DNA from: Ignavibacteriales bacterium
GTDB lineage: Bacteria > Bacteroidota > Ignavibacteria > UBA10030
Direction: 5' to 3'
Assembly: GCA_016186715.1 (NCBI GenBank)
Contig: JACPLA010000022.1
Location: 1-48,452, forward strand
DNA length: 48,452 nt
Shown here one piece after another: positions 39,179 through 48,452 of the stretch (positions are counted from its first letter, which is position 1; every line of letters starts with the position of its first letter). The notes under the pieces are model-generated. The model searched no databases, was not told the origin of the DNA, and saw nothing but the letters and a program-made list of their open reading frames with translations. Made by a program: the position numbers and the translations under genes.

Positions 39179-39831
39179 TCGAACGTCAGGGTGAAGTAGT
39201 CCTCTTTCTCGTGGGTGTGAATCCGGAGCAGCCCCGCCCGTACAAGCTGAATCAGGATCCGGGATGCTCTCCTGTTGGAAATGTTGCTGAGTTTTCCAAA
39301 ACCCTTCACAGTGATCCTCTCGTGCTTGTCCAGATATTCGAGAACGGCCCGCTCCTGATCCCCGATTGAAATCCTCAGAGGCGGGGCACCCGGCCGTTCG
39401 GACTGGAGAATGCGCTCGACTTCTTTGCTTGCGACCATGGTTTTATCCCGCACGCGAATCAAGGCCTTCGAATCGCCGTTTCCCTCACCGTTCCCCTCCA
39501 TCGTGAGATAGTGGGGTTTTTCAGCGCTCTCCTCAACGGTGATGACGATCAGGTCTTTCCCGCGATAGGGGACAATATCGATGGATGGGCGAATCGGCGG
39601 GTCACAGAAAAATTCTCCCGCTGTTCGGATCAACTCGACCTCTGCTTTTTCACTATCAACGCCGATAATCGATTTATCGTCGTCGACGCCGAAGACAATG
39701 GTGCCCCCCCGCGTATTCGCAAACGCAATCAAGGTCCTGGCGATTTTCTCCGGCGTGGAGACTTTTCGTTTGAATTCCAGCTGAAACCCCTCTTCTTCAT
39801 CGAGCAGCACATCGATATCTCTGTAATTCAT
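39172..39831 (-). CDS. AlbA_2 (Schlafen-type) putative DNA-binding protein with C-terminal wHTH
   Basis: 219 aa; EEGFQLEFKRKVSTPEKIARTLIAFANTRGGTIVFGVDDDKSIIGV; C-terminal winged-helix-like VLEYLDKHERITVKGFGKLSNISNRRASRILIQLVRAGLL. Confidence 0.85.
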   Translation of the reverse strand: MNYRDIDVLLDEEEGFQLEFKRKVSTPEKIARTLIAFANTRGGTIVFGVDDDKSIIGVDSEKAEVELIRTAGEFFCDPPIRPSIDIVPYRGKDLIVITVEESAEKPHYLTMEGNGEGNGDSKALIRVRDKTMVASKEVERILQSERPGAPPLRISIGDQERAVLEYLDKHERITVKGFGKLSNISNRRASRILIQLVRAGLLRIHTHEKEDYFTLTFDQ

Positions 39832-39849
39832 GGCAGTCTCCCGGATCGA

Positions 39850-40653
39850 TTACAGCCCTCGTGCGGCCATTCGTTCCAAAATCAGGCCGCTTTTTCTGAC
39901 AAGGTAATGCGTTTCGGCATCCGCGCGATAGCGTCGCGGGTTGGGAATGGTCGCGGCCAGGCGCGCGGCTTCCTCCCTCGTCAAGTCATCGACATTCTTT
40001 CCAAAATATCTCTGGGCGGCGGCCTGGACGCCGTAGATCCCATTTCCCCATTCTATGACGTTCAGATACAGTTCCAGGATTCTTCTCTTTCCAAGCTGCT
40101 CTTCCATCCACCACGTGAGGATCCACTCGCGGAGTTTCCGCATCGGATTTTTGGAAGATGAGAGATAGAGGTTCTTGACAAGTTGCTGCGTGATCGTGCT
40201 GGCTCCCCTGGCGGCCCGTCGCTCCTTCAAATTCTGTTCAACCGACTCCTTGAATTCATCCCAATCAAAACCATTGTGAATCCAGAAGCTTCCGTCCTCT
40301 GCCACGATGACGGCGTTGATGACATGCTTCGGAACGCGGCTCAGCGGCACCCATTGTTGGCTCACGCGGAACCGTCGGCCCGCAGCGACGGCGCGTTCCC
40401 GATGTTCCTGCATGAACGCCGTTTCACCCGGATTCTTTGCTTTCAAGGACCTCACATCACCAAACGGCAACGTGAGGATTTCCAGACCGATCCAGATCGT
40501 CAGGACCACAAGGATACTCTTCAACTTATGGTTTTTGACGATCCGCCACATACGGATGAACAACTTCTCCGTCACCCTCTGTCCGAAAGACTCGGGGTCC
40601 GGTTTCTGTTCTTGCGTCTGCTCCCCCATGCCAGTATTGTAGGTCATAAACAA
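39850..40653 (-). CDS. mtgA: monofunctional biosynthetic peptidoglycan transglycosylase
   Basis: VIVAEDGSFWIHNGFDWDEFKESVEQNLKERRAARGASTITQQLVKNLYLSSSKNPMRKLREW, EWGNGIYGVQAAAQRYFGK. Confidence 0.93.
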   Translation of the reverse strand: MFMTYNTGMGEQTQEQKPDPESFGQRVTEKLFIRMWRIVKNHKLKSILVVLTIWIGLEILTLPFGDVRSLKAKNPGETAFMQEHRERAVAAGRRFRVSQQWVPLSRVPKHVINAVIVAEDGSFWIHNGFDWDEFKESVEQNLKERRAARGASTITQQLVKNLYLSSSKNPMRKLREWILTWWMEEQLGKRRILELYLNVIEWGNGIYGVQAAAQRYFGKNVDDLTREEAARLAATIPNPRRYRADAETHYLVRKSGLILERMAARGL

Positions 40654-40807
40654 GTTTGAATAATAGGACGCGGATCTTTACGGAAAAAACGGATCAACAC
40701 GGATTAATTCCCAAACCTTCATCCGTGAAAATCCTCTATTTTCTGCCCACCTCATGAGCATCTTCAAGGTCAGGCGGGCGTGTCCCATTGATTGAAGGGA
40801 CGCAACA

Positions 40808-41254
40808 TCAGCAGCTCAACGAATGCTTCTTTCTGTCCAGAAATCCTTGCAGCATGATCGCAGCTGCCATTGCGTCAATCCGCTCGCGCGAGTTTTGTCT
40901 CCCTTTTTTCTTTGTTCCCATTCTCATGATCGAATCCCGGGCCATCGACGTGGTAAATCGCTCGTCCCACGTGATGACATCGATGCCACACCGGGTCTGC
41001 AGTTGTTCAATGAAGAGCGCGACTTCTTCCGCCTTCTGCCCTTTCTCTCCTTTGAGATTCAGGGGCATTCCAACCACAACGAATTCCACGTCCTCCTGGT
41101 CGATGATCTCCTTAAGGTTCTTCCATAAATTCCGGGAATGTTCGAGAATCCCATACGACGTCGCGACAATGCGAAGCGGATCACTGATCGAAATTCCGAT
41201 TCTGCGCGATCCGTAATCAAGACCAAGAATTCTCCGCTGTTCCACCGGCAACAT
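40808..41254 (-). CDS. ruvX: YqgF/RuvX-family Holliday junction resolvase-like protein
   Basis: RRILGLDYGSRRIGISISDPLRIVA, VVVGMPLNLKGEKGQKAEEV, WDERFTTSMA, IDAMAAAIMLQGFLD. Confidence 0.92.
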   Translation of the reverse strand: MLPVEQRRILGLDYGSRRIGISISDPLRIVATSYGILEHSRNLWKNLKEIIDQEDVEFVVVGMPLNLKGEKGQKAEEVALFIEQLQTRCGIDVITWDERFTTSMARDSIMRMGTKKKGRQNSRERIDAMAAAIMLQGFLDRKKHSLSC

Positions 41255-41255
41255 G

Positions 41256-43475
41256 TCAGGTCCCCAGGAACCGTTCGACTTCCACAATGCCGTCGACTTT
41301 CTTGATCTTGTCAATGATGCGCATCAGATGTTCCGTGTTTTTGACAAAGAGAATAATCTGACCGTCAAACAACGGTCCCTTGGAGTCCATGTTGACGCTT
41401 CGAATGTTGGTATTCTGGAAGCTTGAAATCGCGTGGGTTACGTCGCTGAGCAATCCTGCCCGGTCCTTTCCTGAGACGTGGATGGCAGCCAGAAAATCCT
41501 CCCCATTCGACTTCGGCCATTCAACGTCCACCATTCGTTCGCTCTCTGCCAGGCGCAGGGAAATGACGTTGCGGCAGTCCTTCCTGTGTATCTTGATCCC
41601 CTCGCCAATAGTGACAAATCCGACGATCTCATCCCCGGGAATCGGATTGCAGCATTTTGCGTATTGATGCATGAAACTGTCGCTTGTCCCCAGAATCGAA
41701 ATCCCGCTGGCTATGTCACGTGCTGTATTGACGAATTTCGTGAAGAGCGACCTGCCCCTTTTCTTCTCCCTTCGCGACTCGGCGGTCTCGGGATGTTTCG
41801 ATCTCATAATGAGCTGCTCGATGACTGCGTCGGCGTCAACACGCTGCTCCAGAACGGCAATATAGAAATCCTGAAGATTGTCGATCCGCATCGAATGGAC
41901 GAATTTGGTCAAGTCGTCGTCGCTTATGCGGAATTTTTGTTTCTTGAGCTTTTTCTCCCAGAGTTCCATGCCACGTTCGGCGGTTTTTCGCTTTTCTTCA
42001 CGGATCCATTTACGAATCTGACTCTTGGCCTTGTGGGTGACCACGAATTTCTCCCAGTCGGCATTGGGTGTCTGGCTCTTGGACGTAATGATTTCCAGCT
42101 GGTCGCCGCTGCGCAGAAGAGTGTTCAGGGGCACAATTCTGCCGTTGACTTTTGCTCCGATGCAGTGAAATCCGATGTTCGAATGGATTTCAAAGGCAAA
42201 ATCGAGCGGAGTGGCATTGCGAGGCAAGATCTTCAGGTCTCCCTTGGGCGTGAAGACATAAATCTCATCCTGATAAAGATTCAGCTTGAAACTCTCCATC
42301 AACTCCCCCGGCGTCTCGTCGGTCTTCTGTTCAAAAATCTCCCTCACCCAGTTGACCCATCCCTGCAATTCCTTGTCGAGCGTCGATTTATTTTCTTTGT
42401 AGATCCAGTGTGCCGCCACGCCCTTTTCGGCGATCTCGTGCATGCCCCTGGTTCTGATCTGAATTTCAACGAGTTTTCCTTCGGGGCCGACCACCGTGGT
42501 ATGAATGGATTGATATCCGTTTTTCTTCGGAAGAGAGATGTAGTCCTTGAAACGTTCTGAAATCGGTTTGTAGAGTTCCGAAATAATCCCATACACGAGG
42601 AAACAATCGTTGTTTTCCTCTGTATCCAGAACAAACCTCACGGCAAAGAGGTCGTAGATCTCATCCAGCGGCTTGTTCCGCTTGACCATCTTGAGATAGA
42701 TGCTGTGGAGGTGCTTGGGCCTCCCCTCGACATCATATCCAAACCCCTCCGTTTTCAAACGTTTCTCGATAGGAGATAAGAACTTCTTGATGTAATGCTC
42801 GCGCTCCCTTCTTCGCGACTTAAGCTGACGGGCGATTTCCTCATATTCCGCTCTGTGGAGATACTTGAACGACAAATCCTCGAGTTCCCACTTTACCTTG
42901 GCCAGCCCGAAGCGATGAGCGAACGGAGCGTAGATCTCCAGGGTTTCCCTCGCCAGACGCTGCTGTTTTTCTTCGGGAAGGTATTCAAGGGTTCGCATGT
43001 TGTGGAGGCGGTCGGCAAACTTGATCAACATGACGCGGATGTCGTTGACCATGGACAAAAGGAGCTTACGATAGTTTTCGGCCTGCGTGACCTCATGACT
43101 GCGGAAGATATCGCTGATTTTTGTCGCTCCATCCACGATGTCTGCGATCGTTTCTCCGAATTCCGCCCGAATGTCCTCGAGATCGAATCGCGTATCTTCG
43201 ACAACGTCGTGGAGGAGAGATGCGGCAACCGATACGTCGTCCAGCGGTATCTCCCTGGCCACCACCATGGCGACTTCATACGGATGATGGAAGTATGGCT
43301 CGCCGGACGCGCGGAGATCGTGTTTATGAGCTTCCACGCTCATTCTGAAAGCTCTTGTGATCAGGTCGACATCCACGGACTTCAGGTTCTTCTCGCAGAC
43401 GGAAACTAGTTCGTCGAGCTTTTTTTTGTACTGGCCGTTCAGCATACCCTTCTCAGTTGTAACAATCGTCCGCAC
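41256..43475 (-). CDS. RelA/SpoT-family (p)ppGpp synthetase/hydrolase
   Basis: 739 aa; HD domain PYFHHPYEVA..LLHDVVEDT..KFADRLHNMRTL, synthetase KKNGYQSIHTTVVGPEGKLVEIQIRT, TGS and C-terminal ACT. Confidence 0.96.
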   Translation of the reverse strand: MRTIVTTEKGMLNGQYKKKLDELVSVCEKNLKSVDVDLITRAFRMSVEAHKHDLRASGEPYFHHPYEVAMVVAREIPLDDVSVAASLLHDVVEDTRFDLEDIRAEFGETIADIVDGATKISDIFRSHEVTQAENYRKLLLSMVNDIRVMLIKFADRLHNMRTLEYLPEEKQQRLARETLEIYAPFAHRFGLAKVKWELEDLSFKYLHRAEYEEIARQLKSRRREREHYIKKFLSPIEKRLKTEGFGYDVEGRPKHLHSIYLKMVKRNKPLDEIYDLFAVRFVLDTEENNDCFLVYGIISELYKPISERFKDYISLPKKNGYQSIHTTVVGPEGKLVEIQIRTRGMHEIAEKGVAAHWIYKENKSTLDKELQGWVNWVREIFEQKTDETPGELMESFKLNLYQDEIYVFTPKGDLKILPRNATPLDFAFEIHSNIGFHCIGAKVNGRIVPLNTLLRSGDQLEIITSKSQTPNADWEKFVVTHKAKSQIRKWIREEKRKTAERGMELWEKKLKKQKFRISDDDLTKFVHSMRIDNLQDFYIAVLEQRVDADAVIEQLIMRSKHPETAESRREKKRGRSLFTKFVNTARDIASGISILGTSDSFMHQYAKCCNPIPGDEIVGFVTIGEGIKIHRKDCRNVISLRLAESERMVDVEWPKSNGEDFLAAIHVSGKDRAGLLSDVTHAISSFQNTNIRSVNMDSKGPLFDGQIILFVKNTEHLMRIIDKIKKVDGIVEVERFLGT

Positions 43476-43703
43476 CGAGTTGTTCTCAGTCTAATGGATT
43501 GGATTTCAACAAGTTAAGAGCGACACCTCGTTTTGTGCATTACAGGATCGTTCAACGTTGTATCATACATGGAGTTTAGCCCGACAGACAATCTGACATT
43601 CTCTCTCACAGGACGACTGCCACAGTTTTGTGGGTGCTTCTTCGTTCAACCCTTCCTATAAAATATATCGTTTGGCAGCCGATAGTCAAGACGCCAGAAA
43701 CGG

Positions 43704-44756
43704 TCAGTTGGAAGCCCTTTGGATTTCCCGTTCCAGCCGCCGGGCGATTTTGAACTTGTCAGCCGCCCTTTCCTTCAGATGCTCGGAAAATCTGTTCGTC
43801 TCGAGCTGCAGGATTTCCCCGACTGCGGCGAGATTATGATCCCGGCTTCTCCCACGCCATGTGAGCAAAAGAAGATTAAGCCGGCACACGAGCTCATTGT
43901 ACGGGTTGGGGCGGGTGTCCTGAAGAATGGATTGGAGGAGTCGCTCGTACGTTCCAGCCGCCTCAACCGATGTCCCTGACCGCTCCTGGGCCGTTGCAAG
44001 GCCCCAGAGGAAAATTCGATTTTCGGGATAACGGGCAAGAGCCTTTTGGGCGACCTCCGCTGCCTCCGCAAATCTTCCCGCGTCCACCAGGATTGCCACC
44101 AGCGAACTCATAGCGGCAAACTTGTTGTATGTTCCCATCTCCAGGCACTGCTCCAGCTTTGCTATCCCCTCCTCTCTGCTGTCCTGAACGAACGGAAGCC
44201 ACGTCAGGAACTCGATCTTTCTGCTTTTCCAGTAGTAATACGTCCCAATCCCTGCCTTCGCATCATAGAAGGTCGAATCAAGCTCAGTCGCTTTTTCAAA
44301 ATTGGAGGCCGCCGACATACCTTTCGTCGCCGCTCCGAACCAATCTCCTCGTTCTGCTCTTGCATACGAGTCATATCCAAGCGTTGTTCCAAGATAGTAG
44401 TATCCCCACGGCGATTCCCCGGCATTCCTGATCATTGTTTCCGATCTTTGTCTCCCCGCCGCAAGAAGGGAATCGAATCGCCTGTCGTTCAGGCGCTCCT
44501 CATAGTCCATTGCTTCAGACTGCAGAACGGCCGCCTGATAGAGATACCCGGCCGGATGATCCGGAAAGTCCGCAGAAAGTTTCCGGAATGTTTCCCCGGC
44601 GGCATGATACTGTTGGAGCAGGACCTGCTCGATCCCCGTTGAGAGGAGAGAATCGATCGCAGGGATGGGAACCCGCTGCAGTCTATGATTACCGGAAGCA
44701 AAAACTACCTCAGTGAGAACTGCGGTAATCGTAAGAATTCTCTGAAACAAGTTCAT
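43704..44756 (-). CDS. TPR-repeat protein with N-terminal signal peptide
   Basis: MNLFQRILTITAVLTEVVFA signal; repeated TPR-like helices (AAGETFRKLSADFPDHPAGYLYQAAVLQ, AAEVAQKALARYPENRIFLWGLATAQE). Confidence 0.7.
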   Translation of the reverse strand: MNLFQRILTITAVLTEVVFASGNHRLQRVPIPAIDSLLSTGIEQVLLQQYHAAGETFRKLSADFPDHPAGYLYQAAVLQSEAMDYEERLNDRRFDSLLAAGRQRSETMIRNAGESPWGYYYLGTTLGYDSYARAERGDWFGAATKGMSAASNFEKATELDSTFYDAKAGIGTYYYWKSRKIEFLTWLPFVQDSREEGIAKLEQCLEMGTYNKFAAMSSLVAILVDAGRFAEAAEVAQKALARYPENRIFLWGLATAQERSGTSVEAAGTYERLLQSILQDTRPNPYNELVCRLNLLLLTWRGRSRDHNLAAVGEILQLETNRFSEHLKERAADKFKIARRLEREIQRASN

Positions 44757-45379
44757 TCCGTTCCGAACATTCTGTCTCCGGCGTCCCCAAGACCGGGAAG
44801 GATGTAGCCCTTCTTGTTTAATGCCCGATCGAGCGAACACGTATAAACCTTGACGTCCGGATGAGCGCCCATGACAGTCTTCACCCCCTCAGGCGCAGCG
44901 ACAAGGCTCACGAGCCGAATCGATCTGGCCCCACGGCTTTTCAGATACTCGATTGCGGCCGCTCCGCTCCCTCCCGTGGCCAGCATCGGATCGAGAACGA
45001 GCACCAGGGCTTTCCCCAAATTCCTGGGCACTTTGAAATAATAATCGACAGGCCGAAGCGTTTCTTCGTTGCGATACAGGCCGATATGGCCCACGCGTGC
45101 GTCCGGCAAGACTTCGACAAACCCTCCCACCAATCCAAGACCCGCACGCAGGATGGGAACGAGAACGATGGGTTGACCGATGGTATACCCTGCCGTCCTT
45201 TCCAAGGGAGTCCGTATCGAAGAACGCTTGACCACCAAATCGCGGGTTACTTCGTATGCCATCAGGCTGGCCGTCCTTCTCAAGACCGCACGAAACTGGT
45301 GATTCGGCGTCTTCTTGTCTCTCAGGAGCGTAAGGTCGCGCTTTACCAGAGGATGATCGATGATCGTGAGGTTTTCCAT
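44753..45379 (-). CDS. upp: uracil phosphoribosyltransferase
   Basis: PIVLVPILRAGLGLVGGFVEVLPDARVGHIGLYRNEETLRPVDYY, VLVLDPMLATGGSGAAAIEYLKSRGA, YILPGLGDAGDRMFGT. Confidence 0.96.
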   Translation of the reverse strand: MENLTIIDHPLVKRDLTLLRDKKTPNHQFRAVLRRTASLMAYEVTRDLVVKRSSIRTPLERTAGYTIGQPIVLVPILRAGLGLVGGFVEVLPDARVGHIGLYRNEETLRPVDYYFKVPRNLGKALVLVLDPMLATGGSGAAAIEYLKSRGARSIRLVSLVAAPEGVKTVMGAHPDVKVYTCSLDRALNKKGYILPGLGDAGDRMFGTE

Positions 45380-45384
45380 ACTTG

Positions 45385-46740
45385 TCACTTTCGTTTTTTC
45401 AGTCTGTTCGCGGCGATCAGAAGAGGATCCCATAAGGGAGAAAACGGCGGTGTATAGATCAGATCCAGGTGGCTGATTTCTTCTATCGTCAGTCTCTGCT
45501 GAATCGCGACGGAAAGCGTATTTGCACGGAGCACTGCACCATCTTTTCCAATGAGGTTCGCTCCCAGGATGCGGCGCGATCGCTTATCCAGAACGATCGT
45601 GACGTGAAGCTTTGCACTGTTTGGAAAGAACCAGATCCTCGAATGTGCATCAATCGAGTCGATAACGACATCGAACCCGCTTTCTTGTGCTTCCCGGGAA
45701 CTGAGTCCAACGCGGGCTACTTCCAGATCGAACACTTTGACTGCAATTGCCCTGAGAGCACCTTTGAAAACGGCGGTTCCGCCGGCAGCATTTTCTCCCG
45801 CCACCCAGGCCTGACGGGTTGCAATCGTGGCAAGCGGCGCGTACATCCAGGCATTGTTCACGAAGTTGCGAACTTCACAGCAATCCCCGGCCGCAAGAAT
45901 CGAATCCACCGATGTCGATTGCCGCTGGTCGGTGGTGATCCCGCCGTGGGGGCCGAGGCTTATTCGGGGTTTCAATGCCAGCTCGGTGTTCGGCTCAACC
46001 CCGATGGCGACAATCACAAGATCGGCACTGAAATCACCCGAGGAAGTTTCCAGTTTGTACACCTTTCCGGCGGAATCGGTAATGAATCGCTTTACCTGAG
46101 TCTTTGGATGAAACCGGACTCCCTGCCTTCCGAGCTCCTCCAGGACCATTTGTTTTGTGCCGGCTTCCAACCCCGACATGGGAAGATCGCTCCTATGGAG
46201 AATCGTAGTCTCGATGCCGTTTGCCACGAGGGCTTCCGCCATTTCCATCCCGATGTATCCGCCCCCCACGATCACCGCTTTTGCCGGTTTCTCTTCGCCG
46301 ATGTATTTCTTGAGAGCAAAGGCTCCGTCAAGCGATTTGATCTGAAACACGTTTCTCGCATCTTCGCCGGGGAAGCCAAGGGTCTTCGGCCGCGATCCGG
46401 TCGCAATGATGAGCTTGTCGTATGGAACCTCATCGATCTTCCCCTTGCGGAGGTCACGGACCGCGAGACTTTTGTTGACAGGATCGATCTCCTCCACCAC
46501 CGATAACGTCCGAACGCAGATCCCCTTTTCCTTCCCAAGATCGTTGGGGGTGAAGACGATCAGATTGTCTGGGTCTTGAACGACGTTCCCGATATAATAA
46601 GGGATCTCGCAGATTCCGTACGACACGTGTTCGGATTGTTCCAGGAGGGTGACGTCGGCGTCGGGATTGATCCGTTTTGCTTTGCTCGCGGCACTTGGAC
46701 CAGCCGCCAGACCGCCTATGACGACGATGCGCTGGTTCAT
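45385..46740 (-). CDS. FAD-dependent pyridine nucleotide-disulfide oxidoreductase, CoA-disulfide reductase/NADH oxidase-like
   Basis: VVIGGLAAGPSAASKAKR, HVSYGICEIPYYIG (single redox Cys), VGGGYIGMEMAEAL, ILAAGDCCEV, YTPPFSPLWDPLLIAANRL. Confidence 0.9.
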   Translation of the reverse strand: MNQRIVVIGGLAAGPSAASKAKRINPDADVTLLEQSEHVSYGICEIPYYIGNVVQDPDNLIVFTPNDLGKEKGICVRTLSVVEEIDPVNKSLAVRDLRKGKIDEVPYDKLIIATGSRPKTLGFPGEDARNVFQIKSLDGAFALKKYIGEEKPAKAVIVGGGYIGMEMAEALVANGIETTILHRSDLPMSGLEAGTKQMVLEELGRQGVRFHPKTQVKRFITDSAGKVYKLETSSGDFSADLVIVAIGVEPNTELALKPRISLGPHGGITTDQRQSTSVDSILAAGDCCEVRNFVNNAWMYAPLATIATRQAWVAGENAAGGTAVFKGALRAIAVKVFDLEVARVGLSSREAQESGFDVVIDSIDAHSRIWFFPNSAKLHVTIVLDKRSRRILGANLIGKDGAVLRANTLSVAIQQRLTIEEISHLDLIYTPPFSPLWDPLLIAANRLKKRK

Positions 46741-48050
46741 TTCTTTTTGAAGACGAGGGAGACCGGAACGCCTATGAATCCAAAATGCTTGCGGATCTTG
46801 TTGACCAGAAAGCGCCTGTACGATTCCTGAACCAAAGTTGGTTCGTTGCAGAAGAACGCAAACAGAGGCGGCCCGCTTTTGACCTGAGTGACGTATTTGA
46901 TGCGGATGTCTTTGGGGGATTTCGAGGACGGCGGGGTGTGTCTGATGTCAGGCAGAAGAGCATCGTTCAAATCGCTCGTACTGATTCGTTTTCGCTGTTC
47001 CACGTTGATTTCCTTTGCGGTCTCGATGACTTTGCCGATACGTTGTTTCGTAACAGCGGAAATGAAGATGATGGGAAGATAGTCGTGGGTGCCGAGGCGG
47101 GCGCGGATGGCCCGTTCGTATGCCTCAGCCGTACCGCTTTCTTTTTCCACGAGATCCCACTTATTAACAGCAATGAGCCCGGACCGCTTGTGGTCCGCAA
47201 CGGCCTCAACGATATGCAGATCCTGATGGTCGACGCCTTGTTGCGCGTCCAGAAGGATCGCCGCCACATCGCAGCGTTCGATGCTTTTGATGGTGCGAAG
47301 TGCGCTGTAGAAATCGAGACTTTCCTTCGTATGGCGTTTTTTCTTCAGCCCTGCCGTGTCCACCAGGATCACTTCGCTCCCCTGATGCATGAGGCTCGCG
47401 TCGATCGGATCCCGGGTTGTCCCCGGGATATCCGTAACGACCTGGCGAGGTTTTCCAAGGAGGGCGTTCACCAGAGAGCTTTTCCCGACATTCGGCTTTC
47501 CGATGACGGCCAGCCGTAGAGTTTCGGAATCGGACGCTTCCTGGCCGTTGTTCCGAAATCCCGCCGTGATCAGATCGAGAAAATCGCCGACCTGACGGCC
47601 GGCGAGTGCGGAAATGCTGATCGGGTTGCCGAGCCCCAGCTCATGGAATTCGTGTGTGAGCATCTCCCTCTTTGCAGAGTCGATCTTATTGACGACCAGA
47701 TGGATCGGTTTTTCGGACTTCCGTAAAATTTCTGCGATTTCCTTGTCGAGCGGAAGAATGCCTTCCACGGCGTCGACGACGAAGACAACAGAGTCGGCTT
47801 CTTCGATTGCAATGTGGGCTTGTTCGCGGATTGCTTTTTCGAAGACGTCATTCGAAGCGGGGACAAAGCCGCCGGTGTCGATGATGGTAAAGCGCTTCCC
47901 GCTCCATTCCGCTTCGGCATATTTGCGGTCCCTTGTCACTCCGGGCAAGTCATGGACGATGGCTTCCCGTATTCCAAGAATGCGGTTAAAGAGCGTCGAT
48001 TTCCCGACGTTGGGGCGTCCGATGATGGCTATGATGTTCGGGGAGGGCAT
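46737..48050 (-). CDS. der: GTPase Der (EngA)
   Basis: 437 aa with two G domains: IIGRPNVGKSTLFNRIL...DTGG...NKID and VIGKPNVGKSSLVNALLGK...DTAGLKKK...NKWDL; C-terminal KH-like domain. Confidence 0.97.
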   Translation of the reverse strand: MPSPNIIAIIGRPNVGKSTLFNRILGIREAIVHDLPGVTRDRKYAEAEWSGKRFTIIDTGGFVPASNDVFEKAIREQAHIAIEEADSVVFVVDAVEGILPLDKEIAEILRKSEKPIHLVVNKIDSAKREMLTHEFHELGLGNPISISALAGRQVGDFLDLITAGFRNNGQEASDSETLRLAVIGKPNVGKSSLVNALLGKPRQVVTDIPGTTRDPIDASLMHQGSEVILVDTAGLKKKRHTKESLDFYSALRTIKSIERCDVAAILLDAQQGVDHQDLHIVEAVADHKRSGLIAVNKWDLVEKESGTAEAYERAIRARLGTHDYLPIIFISAVTKQRIGKVIETAKEINVEQRKRISTSDLNDALLPDIRHTPPSSKSPKDIRIKYVTQVKSGPPLFAFFCNEPTLVQESYRRFLVNKIRKHFGFIGVPVSLVFKKK

Positions 48051-48106
48051 GGCTACTGCTGCTATTTCAGCTAAAAATAGCCAAAAAGCTTAAGAAATCC
48101 TAATAT

Positions 48107-48148
48107 CGGATTGCGGAATGCGGATTGCGGAATGCGGATTGCGGTTTG
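48107..48148. repeat. 14-bp tandem repeat, three copies
   Basis: cggattgcggaatg x2 followed by cggattgcggtttg. Confidence 0.85.
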
Positions 48149-48192
48149 CGCCTACCCGACCGAACGCTCTGCGGCATGATATCGGTCGTTCG

Positions 48193-48251
48193 CCAGCCCC
48201 CGCCCCGCCCGACCGTTTACCAAGGACTTGCCTTGGGCGAGCGGGGGCTGG
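48193..48251. repeat. long compound inverted repeat
   Basis: ccagcccccgc (48193-48203) / gcgggggctgg (48241-48251) 11-bp perfect arms; inner ccaagg-acttg-ccttgg hairpin. Confidence 0.7.
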
Positions 48252-48273
48252 GGATTTCATCCGATTCGCTGGA

Positions 48274-48452
48274 TCATTTCAATACGACAAGTTTCTTGGT
48301 GTTCACAAAGCCACCTGCCCGCATACGCATGAAGTATACTCCGGTTGGGAGCTGACTGGCATTCCAAACGAGTGTGTATCTGCCCGGCGACTGAACCTCA
48401 TTCACGAGGTTTCCAACGACTCTTCCCAAAATGTCAAAAACCTGTATCATCA
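48274..48452 (-). CDS. C-terminal fragment of a secreted protein with T9SS type A sorting domain (truncated by window edge)
   Basis: Reverse strand reads ...IQVFDILGRVVGNLVNEVQSPGRYTLVWNASQLPTGVYFMRMRAGGFVNTKKLVVLK* ; characteristic Por-secretion C-terminal domain. Confidence 0.85.
   Translation of the reverse strand, partial: MIQVFDILGRVVGNLVNEVQSPGRYTLVWNASQLPTGVYFMRMRAGGFVNTKKLVVLK

Noticed and set aside
41478-42560. 360-aa plus-strand ORF opposite relA/spoT
   Set aside because: Shadow ORF antisense to a clearly conserved gene; no domain signature.
45469-46506. 345-aa plus-strand ORF opposite the CoADR-like oxidoreductase
   Set aside because: Shadow ORF antisense to a conserved gene.
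1-48452. CRISPR array, prophage, toxin-antitoxin or BGC
   Set aside because: No regularly spaced repeats, phage structural genes, transposases, small toxin/antitoxin pairs or biosynthetic core enzymes were recognised.

Overview
This 48.4 kb window is a mostly housekeeping bacterial contig. Nearly all genes lie on the minus strand. A T9SS-type C-terminal sorting domain at the right edge and the overall gene content suggest the Bacteroidota/Ignavibacteriota (FCB) group; that placement is inference. Clear content: three tRNAs (Leu-GAG, Lys-TTT, Arg-CCT); a LolC/E-LolE-LolD ABC exporter cassette; prfB with its programmed +1 frameshift; an AtuA/DUF1446 pair; aspS, trxA, dnaE, an aldehyde dehydrogenase and a damaged proS; a Sll1717-like P-loop ATPase; a two-component pair whose kinase is split by an in-frame TGA; nadD; a small surface-polysaccharide cluster; a trpD-(corC-like)-trpC-trpF-trpB cluster with no trpA; an M48 protease; truA; a damaged mtaB; rpsA-ispH-cmk; a TrmH-type methyltransferase; an AlbA_2 protein; mtgA, ruvX, relA/spoT, a TPR protein, upp, a CoADR-like oxidoreductase and der. 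I found no CRISPR array, prophage, transposase or convincing new multigene system. The most notable signals are: (1) several lesions that remove diagnostic motifs from otherwise well-conserved genes (proS motif 2, the mtaB radical-SAM cysteines, the trpB N-terminus, a stop inside a PAS domain), which are either assembly errors or real decay; (2) intergenic repeat structures, namely a duplicated tRNA-Arg 3' segment interrupted by a 30-bp double hairpin, a roughly 217-bp element bounded by 10-bp inverted repeats, and a 20-bp palindrome repeat between tRNAs; (3) an isolated Sll1717-like ATPase next to that repeat- and tRNA-rich spot.
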